Source: DASRJW01 sp964567755 (GTDB lineage Bacteria > Krumholzibacteriota > Krumholzibacteriia > G020349025). From it: a DNA stretch of 64,000 nucleotides. Both the position numbers and the translations under genes were made by a program. The DNA lies in NCBI GenBank assembly GCA_964567755.1, contig CAZMNW010000027.1, positions 62,001-126,000 on the forward strand, read 5' to 3'. Shown in pieces: positions 33,399 to 42,107 of the stretch. Within the stretch, counting starts at the first letter, position 1; each line of letters starts with the position of its first letter. The notes beneath the pieces were generated by a model. It saw nothing but the letters and a program-made list of their open reading frames with translations, did not search any database and had not been told where the DNA came from.

Positions 33399-33428
33399 AG
33401 TCTAGCATCGGAGGCGTGGGGGTGTCAA
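33399..33428 (-). promoter_or_regulatory. Promoter of the EF-G-like gene and following core-gene run
   Basis: Leftward TTGACA (33428-33423), 18 bp, TAGACT (33404-33399) preceded by TGC. The predicted start is near 33392, giving a leader of about 75 bases. It may drive the long leftward series beginning with the EF-G-like gene and yebC. Confidence 0.55.
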
Positions 33429-33510
33429 CGCGAGTGGCCGCGTATGTTGCTCTCGGTGTGTGGGTTGCGTCGTCGATGGGCAGCGGAACGCAAATCGCCG
33501 CGCGCGGCAC

Positions 33511-34083
33511 TCAGCGTCCGGCGATGGGCTCGGCGCGCGGACTGAACAGCACCGTGCTCACCGAGTCGGCGAGTGCGCGTCCGAGGTTCTCGGCCTCCGC
33601 CGTGCGGGCTTCGAAGGTGTGGAGTCGACGTTCATCGGCCACCTGCCACACTTCGACACGGCCGAGGAAATCCTGCGCGCTGGGCGCGAGACTTGCCGTG
33701 ACATAATTGCTCAGGTTCAGATTCCGTGTCGCGCGCATCCAACGCCGTGGGTCGCTTGGCAGCGGCGTCCCGAGCACGGCTTCGGCGCGTGAGCGCACGC
33801 GCTCGGCGGTCACCAAGGTCAGCTCGCGCTGTGACGCCAATCCGTCGCGCAGGCCGACCTCGAAGGCGCGCGCAGCCCCGACCGGCGCCGCGACCAAATC
33901 CAAAGGACCGACCGCGATGCGCAAGTCCCGCGTGTGGTTGAACAGGGTGCGCTCCGCCGCCGCTTGGCGGATGGCGAAAAAAACCAACCCCGCCGCCACC
34001 CACAGTCCCGGCAACCACAGGACGACGCCGCGCTCGAAGCACAGCACGCGCAACCAGCGCGAGCGCACCGCGCCAGGCCTCAT
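33511..34083 (-). CDS. Single-pass membrane protein with TolB-N/FlgO-like domain, after wzz
   Basis: 190 residues: an N-terminal membrane helix (GVVLWLPGLWVAAGLVFFAI), then an alpha/beta domain with FEVGLRDGLASQRELTLVTAERV, an ANNEX-like NLSNYVTASLAPSAQDFLGRVEVWQ strand and ENLGRALADSVSTVLF. This order resembles the FlgO/TolB-N-type domains that occur in periplasmic assembly proteins and CadC-like regulators; I could not assign a named family. ATG overlaps the stop of the Wzz-like gene (ATGA at 34080-34083), so it is co-translated with the chain-length protein and is probably part of the same export machinery (inference). Confidence 0.7.
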   Translation of the reverse strand: MRPGAVRSRWLRVLCFERGVVLWLPGLWVAAGLVFFAIRQAAAERTLFNHTRDLRIAVGPLDLVAAPVGAARAFEVGLRDGLASQRELTLVTAERVRSRAEAVLGTPLPSDPRRWMRATRNLNLSNYVTASLAPSAQDFLGRVEVWQVADERRLHTFEARTAEAENLGRALADSVSTVLFSPRAEPIAGR

Positions 34084-35291
34084 TTCACCACCAGCCGCTC
34101 GAGACTGCGGATCCAACCCGGCATGCGCGCCCACTCGGCGCGCAGCGCCGCCAAACGCGCTGCTTCCGCTGCGTCGGCGCGGCGCTCGCGCAACTTTTCC
34201 ACCAGCAGCGCCAAGATCGCCACCCACGCGAAGGCGGCGAGGGCCGCCACGACGACGATGCGCATGCGGCGCGGAAACACGCGCTCGCGGCTGGGCACCG
34301 CCCAGTCGAGCACGGAGAGCACGTGGGTACGGTTCTGTTCTTCGACGCGGGCCTGCTCCAGTTGCTGCAGCAGCATCGTGTACAACGTGGTCTGCACCTT
34401 GACGTCGCGCAGCAGGCGCATGTATCGCAGCGCCAGATCCGGGACATCGCCGAAACGCGGGAAGATCATCTCGGGCTCGGGGCTGCCTTGCGGCGTGTCC
34501 AGTGCTTGCGGCTGGATCCCGAGCAAGTCGGCAAAGTTCTTGCGCAGCACCTGCAGCTCGGCCTCCTTGGTTCGCACCTCGTGCGCCCCGGGCAACGCGT
34601 GCTGACGCACCACGCCGAGTTCCACTTCCTTGGCGAAGATCTGGCCCTGAATGACGGCGCCGAGCTCGAGGGCGCCTTGGGTCTGCGTGTCGATCTCGAT
34701 CGTGCGGTGGCGGAGCTGAAAATCGCGCAGGGTTTCCTCCGCCTTCGCCAGGTCGGCGCTGCAACGTTCCAGCTGGCCCGCGACGAATGCACGTGTGTCC
34801 CCGGCGCGGGCGCTGTTGAGTTCCTGGATGATGAGATCGAGATTGCGTACCTGGCTGTTGGTGATCTCGGCAGCGCGCCCGGCATCGGCGTCCTCGTAAC
34901 CCACGAGCAGAATGCCCTCGTCCGTGTACTTGAGGAAAGTGTGCTGGCGCCACAGTTCGATGTCCTCTTCGTCGTCACGCCCCGGCAGCACTGCGCGCAG
35001 CGCGAACTCGTCGAGGATCCTGAGTCCCATGCGCCGACTGCGGATGATGGCGGCGTAGAGCGTCGGCAGGAAGGGCGTCACCTTGCCCCCCGGAATCGGC
35101 ACTTGGTATTGCTGCATGAGGTCCGACAGCGAACCGAATCCCGGATTGTCCGTGGGCGGCAGGATCGATGCTTGCGCATAGTAGCGTGGCGTCAACGTGT
35201 AGGTGATCGCTGCCGCCACCACCGCGGCGAGAACAGTCCACACCAGCAACGGCCGCCGCCACCGCAACAGGATTCGCAACAAATCGAGCAT
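34080..35291 (-). CDS. Wzz/PCP-family polysaccharide chain-length or export protein
   Basis: About 403 residues. Two membrane helices flank a large periplasmic coiled-coil domain: RPLLVWTVLAAVVAAAITYTL near the N-terminus and VVVAALAAFAWVAILALLVE near the C-terminus, with LTPRYYAQASILPP after the first helix as in Wzz/GumC proteins. No C-terminal tyrosine kinase domain is fused, so it is a PCP without Wzc-like kinase. GTG 35297 would add two residues and overlap the upstream stop (GTGA). In one unit with the GT4 gene before it and the TolB-N-like gene after it. Confidence 0.87.
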   Translation of the reverse strand: MLDLLRILLRWRRPLLVWTVLAAVVAAAITYTLTPRYYAQASILPPTDNPGFGSLSDLMQQYQVPIPGGKVTPFLPTLYAAIIRSRRMGLRILDEFALRAVLPGRDDEEDIELWRQHTFLKYTDEGILLVGYEDADAGRAAEITNSQVRNLDLIIQELNSARAGDTRAFVAGQLERCSADLAKAEETLRDFQLRHRTIEIDTQTQGALELGAVIQGQIFAKEVELGVVRQHALPGAHEVRTKEAELQVLRKNFADLLGIQPQALDTPQGSPEPEMIFPRFGDVPDLALRYMRLLRDVKVQTTLYTMLLQQLEQARVEEQNRTHVLSVLDWAVPSRERVFPRRMRIVVVAALAAFAWVAILALLVEKLRERRADAAEAARLAALRAEWARMPGWIRSLERLVVK

Positions 35292-35293
35292 GC

Positions 35294-36526
35294 TCACCGG
35301 CTCTCGGCGACAACTGCGTCCAGCACGTCGAAGTAGGTGTGCGCGAGCCGATCGCGGCAATAGTGGCGGCGCACGAAGGTGCGCCCATTGCGGCCCATCG
35401 TTCCAGCCAGATCCGGATCCCGATAGAGGGTGAGAATCGCGTCGGTGAGCTGCTGCGGATCTTCCGGACGCACGCATAGTCCCGCGCCCGCGCTCTCCAC
35501 CGCCGCCCGGGCCTCGCCCTCGACCCCGAGGATGACGGGCCGCGAGCACCCCATGATTTCGAAGAGTTTGGAGGGCAGGACTTTTTCGAACAGCGGCTTA
35601 CGGCGCAGCGGCACCAGCGACACGTCGGACGTCGCCAGATAGTATGGAATGCGCTCGCGTGGCTGCACGCCGATCCAATGCACGTTCGGCAGCGCGAGTT
35701 CCTCGGCGCGCCGCATCAAGCCTTCGCGCTCGGCGCCGTCGCCGACGAAGAGGAAGGCGATGTCCTCCTGGTCGCGCAGGCGCTCGGCGCTATCGAGGAC
35801 GGTCTCTAATCCGTGCGCCAGCCCGTGCGTCCCGATGTAGGAGACGACAAACTTGCGGCCGAGAGAGAGGTTCTCGCGAATGCCGTTGTATTTCTCCAGA
35901 TCGCGAAACACTTCGCTGTCGGCGCCGTTCGGGATGATGACGATCTTCTCCGAGTCGACTCCACGCCGCACCAACACTTCTTGCGTCGATTGCGCCACGC
36001 CGACGATGCGCGTCGCGTGCCGGTACAGCATCATCTCCAACCGGCGCAAGGTCCGCAGCAGCAGTCCCTCGCGCAGGACCCCGAGCGCCGCGATCGAATC
36101 GGGCCACAGATCGCGCACCTCGAAGACAAGCGGGACGCGGGTGAGACAGCTGGCGGCCCATCCCGACAGACCGACGAGAAACTGGGGTGAGGTGGCGACG
36201 ATGACATCGACCGGGCCGGCGCGACGCACGCCGAGCAACAACGAGCTCAGCATGAACGAAATATAGTTGAGGCTGCGCCGCCAGAAACCACGATTGGCCG
36301 CGGCGTAGATCCACGTACGCAGAACACGGATGCCGTCCGTGCGTTCCTCGTAGAGGAGCTTGCCGCGATAGTGCGCCGGCACGATGCCGGTCGGATGGTT
36401 CGGCACGGCGGTGACGACGGTGACCTGCGCGCCGAGCTGCACCCATCGACGGGCCAGCTCATAGGTGCGCGCCGCCGGCGCCCCCATTTCGGGTGGAAAG
36501 TACTGACTGATGAAGAGGACGCGCAT
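35294..36526 (-). CDS. GT4 glycosyltransferase, WbuB/WcaI-like
   Basis: 410 residues, GT-B fold. N-terminal VLFISQYFPPEMGAPAARTYE, VFEVRDLWPDSIAALGVL and the C-terminal donor site LPSKLFEIMGCSRPVILGVEGEA match the WbuB/WcaI group that adds N-acetyl-fucosamine or related sugars in O-antigen and colanic acid. E-x7-E is partly recognisable around LPSKLFEIMG. The donor sugar is unknown. ATG 36526 is preceded by GGAG. First gene of a three-gene unit (this gene, wzz-like, TolB-N-like). Confidence 0.9.
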   Translation of the reverse strand: MRVLFISQYFPPEMGAPAARTYELARRWVQLGAQVTVVTAVPNHPTGIVPAHYRGKLLYEERTDGIRVLRTWIYAAANRGFWRRSLNYISFMLSSLLLGVRRAGPVDVIVATSPQFLVGLSGWAASCLTRVPLVFEVRDLWPDSIAALGVLREGLLLRTLRRLEMMLYRHATRIVGVAQSTQEVLVRRGVDSEKIVIIPNGADSEVFRDLEKYNGIRENLSLGRKFVVSYIGTHGLAHGLETVLDSAERLRDQEDIAFLFVGDGAEREGLMRRAEELALPNVHWIGVQPRERIPYYLATSDVSLVPLRRKPLFEKVLPSKLFEIMGCSRPVILGVEGEARAAVESAGAGLCVRPEDPQQLTDAILTLYRDPDLAGTMGRNGRTFVRRHYCRDRLAHTYFDVLDAVVAESR

Positions 36527-36762
36527 CTCCGGAGGACCCCTCCTCCACGGCCGCATTCCCACACCCCTCGTCGAACCAAGGCTCGGCCCAGGGGAGCAGG
36601 CCCCGATCCCGGAAAAGTCTCGAGCGGCGGGGGGCCACAATGGCCTCCGCCTCACCGGGTCGATAGCGAAATGCGCTAGTTCCTCCCTGCCGAAGCGCGG
36701 AGCAGCTCCCATCCTAAGAGCGCCCCCGGGGGGCTGGCAAGCAACTCCATTGCCAAGTTTGC

Positions 36763-37530
36763 CTAAGGGACCTTGATCTGGAAACCGAGGCTGAGGAGAA
36801 CATCGTGCTGGCGCTCGGGCTGGGACACGGCAACAGCCCGTCCGACGTCCCGGAAGGCGATGATTCGCCAGGAGTCATCCCCGGAGAACTGATTGTCAAA
36901 ATTGAAGTTATAGATGTAATCGCGCACTTCCGCACGGATGGCGAGGCGATCGTTGGCGTGGAAATAGCCCCCGAACCCGAGCACGACCGTCACGTCCCTT
37001 GTGGAGTCGGTCTTGATCGCGCCCTTTTGTCGCAGGTCCATGATCTGGCCGCCCAAGCCTCCGAGCAAGAATGGGTGGAACCGCTGCCAGTTGCCCATGT
37101 GGTAGGCGAGGTTGACGCCGTACCGGTACACCCTGGCGTCCATCGCGGTGGTCTCGTATTGCGGCTCGGTCGTGGGCTCCGGTAGCTCTTCCAGCATCTG
37201 GACGACGAAGACGGAGATGCCAAAGCTGCCATCGACCTCGACGGCCAGGCGTCGGGTCATGTTGTAGGAGTAGCGCAACCCGAGGGAGAACCCTGGGTCG
37301 AGGCTGATATCGGTGCTCACAGGGTTCGCGGATTCGTTCACAAAACTGGGCAATGGCTGAACGCCGAAGCCAATGGGTGTCCTGCTCACCAACAGGTTCT
37401 CGTTAGCGAAACTGACCCCAAAGGACGGAATGATCGTGTGCCGACCCGGGACGAGCTGGGCACGGACGACAGTCGGAATGGCGACCAGCAGGCACGGAAC
37501 GAGCCATCTCAGACTCGCGCTTTGCGGCAT
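36763..37530 (-). CDS. Outer-membrane beta-barrel protein
   Basis: 255 residues. Signal peptide at residues 1-24 (WLVPCLLVAIPTVVRA), then a sequence of alternating aromatic/hydrophobic strands: FSLGLRYSYNMTRRLAVEVDGS, RYGVNLAYHMGN, HPFLLGGLGGQIM, VLGFGGYFHANDRLAIRAEVRDYIYNF and C-terminal DVLLSLGFQIKVP. The pattern is that of small OmpA/OmpW-like barrels of eight strands. AAAGGA precedes the ATG. Function (structure, adhesion or small-solute pore) cannot be told. Divergent from the CAP-domain gene. Confidence 0.82.
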   Translation of the reverse strand: MPQSASLRWLVPCLLVAIPTVVRAQLVPGRHTIIPSFGVSFANENLLVSRTPIGFGVQPLPSFVNESANPVSTDISLDPGFSLGLRYSYNMTRRLAVEVDGSFGISVFVVQMLEELPEPTTEPQYETTAMDARVYRYGVNLAYHMGNWQRFHPFLLGGLGGQIMDLRQKGAIKTDSTRDVTVVLGFGGYFHANDRLAIRAEVRDYIYNFNFDNQFSGDDSWRIIAFRDVGRAVAVSQPERQHDVLLSLGFQIKVP

Positions 37531-37701
37531 CGGTCCTTTCCTTCCATCCCCGTGCGCGTTGCGCCTTCGGGGCTCTTCCCACACTCCGCGCCTGCACGGG
37601 ACACGCGGCTCCGTAAGATGCCACACGGAGGCCGGTTGCGCAACCTCACGGGGCTCGAGAGATGGCACGGGTCGTGATCCGCTCGGACTGTGGAGGTGGC
37701 C

Positions 37702-38940
37702 ATGGCGGTCTTCCTGAGTGTCTTCGTGGCTCTTGCTGCCATCACTCTGCCGGGTGCGGCGGCAACAGATGCGATGCGCGTGGCAGAGTCCGGCCTCGTC
37801 GCCAGCGTCCGGAGCCAAGCCCTCGCACGTTGCGGTTGCGGTCTGCAAGCCGACGCCGAACTCACCGCGGCGGCGCGCGAGTACAGCGAGATCGTCGCTA
37901 CCGGTGCGGCCCTCGACGCGCATGGGGTTCTGCGCCAGTCGCTGTCGGCACGAGGCGTTCTCGACCCATTCCCCTATGTGTTCTATGGTTCGGCACCACC
38001 GCAGCGCATGCAGGAGATCGAGACACGGCTGCGATTGCAGCTCGCTCGCCTGCCGGAAGCAGAACTCCGTCTGTACACGCACGTCGGCGTCGGCATTCAC
38101 GCGCGCACACGCCGACGTTTCCTGACCCGCCAGGTCGAGTGGTTCGTCACCGTGCTGCTGACGCAGCGCGCCGTCAGCTATTCACCCTTGCCGCTCGATC
38201 CGCGCCCCGGCGAGCGCTTCCTCTTCGAGGGTGAAGTGCATCCGCCGTTTCGCGAGCCCCAGGTGCTCCTCACGCGTCCGGATGGCAATACCGATGTTCT
38301 GGACAACTTCGCGGTCGAACCGCGACGGTTCCGCACCTACGTGTGCTTCGGGACACAACCAGGCAACTATCAGCTCGAGGTCATGGGGCGCTACGACATG
38401 GGACCGCGCGTTCTCGGTTTGGCGAGCCTGAATCTGCGCCAACCAGGCGAGCCGTCACACTACGACCTGCTCCTCGCCGCTGCCCGCAGTGGGACGCTCG
38501 TCGCGAGCGCGCGCCGCGCCCCCGAGGCCCCCGCCAGCGTCGCCGACGCGACCGCTCTCCTCTTCGAGCTGGTCAACCGTGACCGCCGGCGTGCCGGTGT
38601 CCCTGCGCTGCTCGAGCTCCCCGAGCTTTCCGCGGTGGCGCGGTCGCACTCGGAGGACATGCGCGACCGAGGATTCTTCGCCCACGTGTCGCCGCGGACG
38701 GGACGATTGGTCGAGCGCGCCGAAAGTGCGGGCATCGCCTACGGGCGCATCGGCGAGAACATCGCCGTCGGCCAGAGCGTGCGCGAGGCGCAAGAGGCGC
38801 TCATGCAGAGCCCCGGCCACCGCATGAATCTGCTCGACCCGGAGTTCACCCACTTGGGGCTCGGCATCGCCGTCGAAACCGACGATCAAGGGCGCGAGCG
38901 TGTCTTCGTCACCGAGAACTTCCTCGTCCCACCACGCTAA
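37702..38940 (+). CDS. Exported CAP/SCP-domain protein
   Basis: 412 residues with a signal peptide (VFLSVFVALAAITLPGAAA). The C-terminal 130 residues are a CAP domain: LFELVNRDRRRAGVPALLE, AVARSHSEDMRDRGFFAHVSP, GENIAVGQS and SPGHRMNLLDPEFTHLGLG, with the metal-site His...Glu...His tetrad. The N-terminal half has a weaker related pattern (LADAELTAAAREYSEIV, then a beta-rich segment). Bacterial CAP proteins are linked to cell-surface or spore functions; the substrate is not known. ATG 37702 follows GGAGG. The stop overlaps the convergent HAD gene by a few bases. Confidence 0.88.
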   Translation: MAVFLSVFVALAAITLPGAAATDAMRVAESGLVASVRSQALARCGCGLQADAELTAAAREYSEIVATGAALDAHGVLRQSLSARGVLDPFPYVFYGSAPPQRMQEIETRLRLQLARLPEAELRLYTHVGVGIHARTRRRFLTRQVEWFVTVLLTQRAVSYSPLPLDPRPGERFLFEGEVHPPFREPQVLLTRPDGNTDVLDNFAVEPRRFRTYVCFGTQPGNYQLEVMGRYDMGPRVLGLASLNLRQPGEPSHYDLLLAAARSGTLVASARRAPEAPASVADATALLFELVNRDRRRAGVPALLELPELSAVARSHSEDMRDRGFFAHVSPRTGRLVERAESAGIAYGRIGENIAVGQSVREAQEALMQSPGHRMNLLDPEFTHLGLGIAVETDDQGRERVFVTENFLVPPR

Positions 38941-39650
38941 ACTGCCGCATTCCCGGGCTCGGCATCCGGATCGGCGTCGGTGCACACCTGCGCACGCGGC
39001 GGCGAACCCGGCCTGCTGGCGGCAAGTTGCAGCACCGCGCGCAATTCCAGCGGCGTCGCGATGCGCACCCCCAGCGCTCGTGTCGCCGTCGCCGCGCTGG
39101 TGAACCAAGTGGCGAGCACCGCCGCGGTCCCTGCACGGCTCGCCGCTTCGAGATCGAGGCTCGAGTCACCGACCACCAGCGTCTCGCCGGGCACGCACTG
39201 CAATTGCGACAATAACTGGAGAATCCCGTCTGGCTGTGGCTTGGGAGGCACCATGTCGCCGGTCACGACGGCGTCGAAAAATCGAGCGAGGTCGAGTGCA
39301 GCGAGCAGCAGCCGCGTCGAGTCGCTGCCCCGGCCGGTGAACAACGCGGTGGAAATGGCCTGGCGCCGGCAATCGTCGAGCAATGCTCGCATCTCCACAT
39401 GCACCGCCACGGCGTGCAGGTGGTCGATGGTGTAGCGCTGCAGGCGAGCATAGGCTGCGTCTGCGTGCCGTGCCCCGACCAACCCGGCGAGAATGATGCG
39501 TTCATCCGGACCGAAACGAGCGTAGATCGTCGCGTCATCCGGGGCGAGATCGAAGGGGGCGCAGGCATGACGAATGGCGGCGAACGTGGTGGCGTGCGAG
39601 TCGATGACGGTGCCATCCAGATCGAGGATCAGGCAGCGGAAGGCCGGCAT
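38937..39650 (-). CDS. HAD-family phosphatase (phosphoglycolate phosphatase-like)
   Basis: 237 residues. HAD motifs in order: I LILDLDGTVIDSHAT (residues 7-21), II LFTGRGSDSTR, III KPQPDG and IV VVGDSSLDLEAASRAG. A helical cap between I and II identifies subfamily I, nearest to Gph/PpaX-type enzymes that remove phosphate from phosphoglycolate or pyrophosphate. The C-terminus is a Pro/Asp-rich tail. Located six bases after the ferredoxin gene, probably co-transcribed. Confidence 0.88.
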   Translation of the reverse strand: MPAFRCLILDLDGTVIDSHATTFAAIRHACAPFDLAPDDATIYARFGPDERIILAGLVGARHADAAYARLQRYTIDHLHAVAVHVEMRALLDDCRRQAISTALFTGRGSDSTRLLLAALDLARFFDAVVTGDMVPPKPQPDGILQLLSQLQCVPGETLVVGDSSLDLEAASRAGTAAVLATWFTSAATATRALGVRIATPLELRAVLQLAASRPGSPPRAQVCTDADPDAEPGNAAV

Positions 39651-39656
39651 GGCGGC

Positions 39657-40001
39657 TCAGCAGTTCGCCGCGTTGTCGTTGCCGCCGACATTGTCCAGGA
39701 CGAGGCGCCTGACGACCTCGCCGCCCAAGAGATGGCGCGTGAAGATTTCGTCCACGTCCGCGAGTGTCACGTGCCCGTACCAAACGGCTTCTGGGTAAAC
39801 GACGATCGTGATGCCGTTCTCGCACTGGTCGAGACAGCCGGACTGGTTGGCGCGCACCCGATCCTGCAACCCATGTTCGTGAATGAGGCGCTTCAGGCGC
39901 GCGCGCACGGCAGCGGAACCCTTGGCGAGACAGCACCCGCGCGGGTGGCCCTCGGCACGGTCGTTCTCGCACACGAAGACATGGCGTTCGTAACTCGGCA
40001 T
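39657..40001 (-). CDS. Thioredoxin-like [2Fe-2S] ferredoxin
   Basis: 114 residues. ERHVFVCENDR and RGCCLAKGS supply the first cysteines and NQSGCLDQCENG the second pair, the C-x(8-14)-C ... C-x3-C pattern of thioredoxin-fold (Shethna/NuoE-type) [2Fe-2S] ferredoxins such as Azotobacter FeSII/HydX-like proteins. VVYPEAVWYGHVT is a family segment. It transfers electrons to unknown partners. Start ATG 40001 follows GAGGGAGG. Good promoter upstream (40022-40050). Co-oriented with the HAD gene. Confidence 0.9.
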   Translation of the reverse strand: MPSYERHVFVCENDRAEGHPRGCCLAKGSAAVRARLKRLIHEHGLQDRVRANQSGCLDQCENGITIVVYPEAVWYGHVTLADVDEIFTRHLLGGEVVRRLVLDNVGGNDNAANC

Positions 40002-40021
40002 CCGCCTCCCTCGCCCTGCCG

Positions 40022-40050
40022 AGCATAGCAAGACGGGAGTGCGGCCACAA
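40022..40050 (-). promoter_or_regulatory. Promoter of the ferredoxin-HAD pair
   Basis: Leftward TTGTGG (40050-40045), exactly 17 bp, TATGCT (40027-40022) preceded by TGC. The leader is about 15 bases and contains GAGGGAGG. Confidence 0.55.
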
Positions 40051-40103
40051 CGAACGTGCCCGCACCCAAGCAGGCTGGCGCGCATGCGATGGCATCGGGG
40101 ATC

Positions 40104-40109
40104 TAGAAT
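40104..40109 (+). promoter_or_regulatory. -10 element of the Smr gene, leaderless start
   Basis: TAGAAT, one mismatch from TATAAT, ends six bases before the GTG start, so transcription should begin at or next to the start codon. No clear -35 and no Shine-Dalgarno sequence. Confidence 0.45.
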
Positions 40110-40115
40110 ACACGC

Positions 40116-40523
40116 GTGACTTGGATCCTCGGCATTCTGGCTCTGGTCGTCGCCGTGCTCTGGCTCGGTCCGTGGTGGTCACGCACGGCACCCGCGCCGA
40201 TCCCAGAGCCGCCTGTCGGCGACGATCTCGCCGCCGTGAACGGGATCGGGGACACGCTCGATTTGCACGGAGTTCCATCGCGCGAGATCGCCGACTGCGT
40301 CGACGCCTTCGTGGAACAAGCGCTCGCGAACGGCATGCGTCGGGTGCGGATCGTGCATGGCAAAGGCATCGGCGTCCGGCGCCGCCAAGTCCGAGCGTTG
40401 CTGGCAGCGGATTCGCGGGTATTGGCCTACTGCGACGCTCCGCTCCCCAGCGCCTGGGGTGCCACGATCGCCGAGCTGCAAAGCAAGAGTGGCGCGGTTG
40501 AACCTCCCGCGACTTCCGGTTAG
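40116..40523 (+). CDS. Membrane-anchored Smr-domain protein
   Basis: 135 residues: an N-terminal membrane helix (ILGILALVVAVLWLGPWW) and a Smr domain with TLDLHGVPSREIADCVDAFVEQAL and VRIVHGKGIGVRRRQVRALL. The LDLHG and HGKG motifs define the Smr family, which acts as a nicking endonuclease in MutS2 and some free-standing proteins and in recent work cleaves mRNA on stalled ribosomes. A membrane anchor is unusual for Smr. GTG start without ribosome binding site. Followed by a strong hairpin. Confidence 0.87.
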   Translation: MTWILGILALVVAVLWLGPWWSRTAPAPIPEPPVGDDLAAVNGIGDTLDLHGVPSREIADCVDAFVEQALANGMRRVRIVHGKGIGVRRRQVRALLAADSRVLAYCDAPLPSAWGATIAELQSKSGAVEPPATSG

Positions 40524-40527
40524 GGTG

Positions 40528-40559
40528 GCGCGCACACCCTCGCAGGGTGTCGTGCGCGC
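40528..40559 (+). terminator. Strong hairpin between smr gene and flippase gene
   Basis: GCGCGC-ACACCCT, loop CGC, AGGGTGT, three unpaired bases CGT, GCGCGC: thirteen pairs in total, beginning five bases after the Smr stop. It lacks a U-run, so it may act as a Rho-assisted terminator, an RNA stabiliser, or an attenuator ahead of the flippase gene (40602). Confidence 0.5.
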
Positions 40560-40601
40560 ATGCCGGCGCCGTTGCCAAACCATGCATCCTGAGGAGGTGG
40601 C

Positions 40602-42107
40602 GTGAGCCTAGCGAGAGCCGTGGCATGGAACTCGCTCGTGCAGGTCGGCGGCCGTCTCTTCGGCCTCGTGGCGTCGGTGACTTTCAACGCCATCCTTATT
40701 CGCCATCTCGGGATCGCGACCTTCGGACAGTTCACCGCCGCGTCGGTCTATGTCGGACTGTTCATGATCCTCGGCGAATCCGGACTGTATTTGGTCTCGG
40801 TGCGCAAAGCGATGCAGGAACCGGAACAACGCGGACGCATCTTGAGCACCGCGCTCGGGCTCCGGCTGCTGTGGACGATCTTCCCGCTCGGTCTCGCGTT
40901 CGTCGTCGCCCAATGGATTCCGGCGCAGCGCTTTCCAACCTACCAGCCGGTGGTCAAGCTCACCATCGGGATCCTCGCATTCAACGAGTACATCCGGTTG
41001 CTGAGTCAGTTCCTCACTGCGATCTTTCGCATGCACCTGCGGATGGACCTCGCCGTCATCGGCGAGGCCGGTTCGCGTCTCGTGGCGCTGGCCGGCATCT
41101 TGTGGGTGGCGCAGTCGGGCGGCGGCCTGATCGCGGTGGGCCTGGTTTTCACGCTCGCCAACGCCGCCAACCTCGGCTACGCATGGATCGTTGCTCGCCG
41201 CCTCGAGACCTTCCGCCCACAGCTGCACCGTCCCATCGTCGGGTCTTTGCTGCGCGAGTCGATCGTGGTCGCAGGCGTTCTGGTGCTCAGCCTCCTGCGC
41301 GTGCAAGTGGGCACGTTGTTGCTGTCGCTGCTGCGGCCCGCCGAGGACGTTGGCATCTACGGTGTCGCCAGCAAGGTGCACGAAGTGGTGGTCACCTTCC
41401 CCGGTCTGTTCATCGCCCTCTTGTACCCGCTGCTGTCGCGTCTGGCCTCGGAGAATGCCGACAAGTTGCGGCAGACTTTCCAGCGCACCTTCGATGTCAT
41501 GTTCTTGGCCGGAGTGGCCGCGGCATTGGAGATCCTCTTGCTGGCGCCGCAGATCGCCGCCATTCTGGGTGAGTCGCGCGCCACCGCCCCGATGCGCGTT
41601 CTGGCATTGTCGCTGCCCTCCATCTTTCTCGGCATGAGCTTCTCGCATCTCCTCCTCGCCGAGGCACGTCAGGGGTTGATCTTGCGCTTCTATGCCTTGC
41701 TGGCGGGCATAAGCCTGGTGAGCAACGCCGTGCTGGTGCCGCATTTCTCCTACATGGCGGTGGCGATGACCTGCGTCGTCATGGAGACATGCGTGGTGCT
41801 GTGCCTGGCCACCTATGTCGCCTGGCGGCGACATTGGCGCCTCAATCTGCGTGTGCTCTGGGCCCTGCCGCTCGCTTTTGTCATCGGCATCGTCGTGCAC
41901 GAAATCGGCAACCGCATGCTGCCATCGACGAATCCGACTCTGCTCGCGCGGATCGTGTTCGCACTCGGCGCCGGCGGGGCGACGATCCTGCTCTTCGCCG
42001 GCGCTGCATGGCGTTTCGGCCTCGTGGACTCGGGATTCATCCGTTCCTTGCGCGGCGGTGGCGGCGCAGCTGCGGCCGGTACGCCTGCGGCGAAGGACAA
42101 CGCGTGA
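40602..42107 (+). CDS. Polysaccharide flippase (Wzx/MATE-like)
   Basis: 501 residues and about 12-14 hydrophobic helices, starting SLVQVGGRLFGLVASVTFNAILIRHLG, the first-helix pattern of the PST/Wzx (Polysacc_synt) family. Moves lipid-linked oligosaccharide across the inner membrane. GTG start with a strong GAGGAGG. Its stop overlaps the next glycosyltransferase start (GTGA at 42104-42107). The hairpin upstream could modulate expression. The C-terminus is an Ala/Gly-rich tail. Confidence 0.9.
   Translation: MSLARAVAWNSLVQVGGRLFGLVASVTFNAILIRHLGIATFGQFTAASVYVGLFMILGESGLYLVSVRKAMQEPEQRGRILSTALGLRLLWTIFPLGLAFVVAQWIPAQRFPTYQPVVKLTIGILAFNEYIRLLSQFLTAIFRMHLRMDLAVIGEAGSRLVALAGILWVAQSGGGLIAVGLVFTLANAANLGYAWIVARRLETFRPQLHRPIVGSLLRESIVVAGVLVLSLLRVQVGTLLLSLLRPAEDVGIYGVASKVHEVVVTFPGLFIALLYPLLSRLASENADKLRQTFQRTFDVMFLAGVAAALEILLLAPQIAAILGESRATAPMRVLALSLPSIFLGMSFSHLLLAEARQGLILRFYALLAGISLVSNAVLVPHFSYMAVAMTCVVMETCVVLCLATYVAWRRHWRLNLRVLWALPLAFVIGIVVHEIGNRMLPSTNPTLLARIVFALGAGGATILLFAGAAWRFGLVDSGFIRSLRGGGGAAAAGTPAAKDNA

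Noticed and set aside
34080..35549. 489-codon form of the Wzz-like gene starting upstream at 35549
   Set aside because: The extra N-terminal residues are a shadow of the glycosyltransferase gene; the ATG at 35291 starts directly before the first membrane helix.
36716..36736. G/C-run hairpin (CCCCCGGGGGG) downstream of the beta-barrel gene as a terminator
   Set aside because: The arms leave no room for a loop and there is no U-run; simple GC-rich coincidence.
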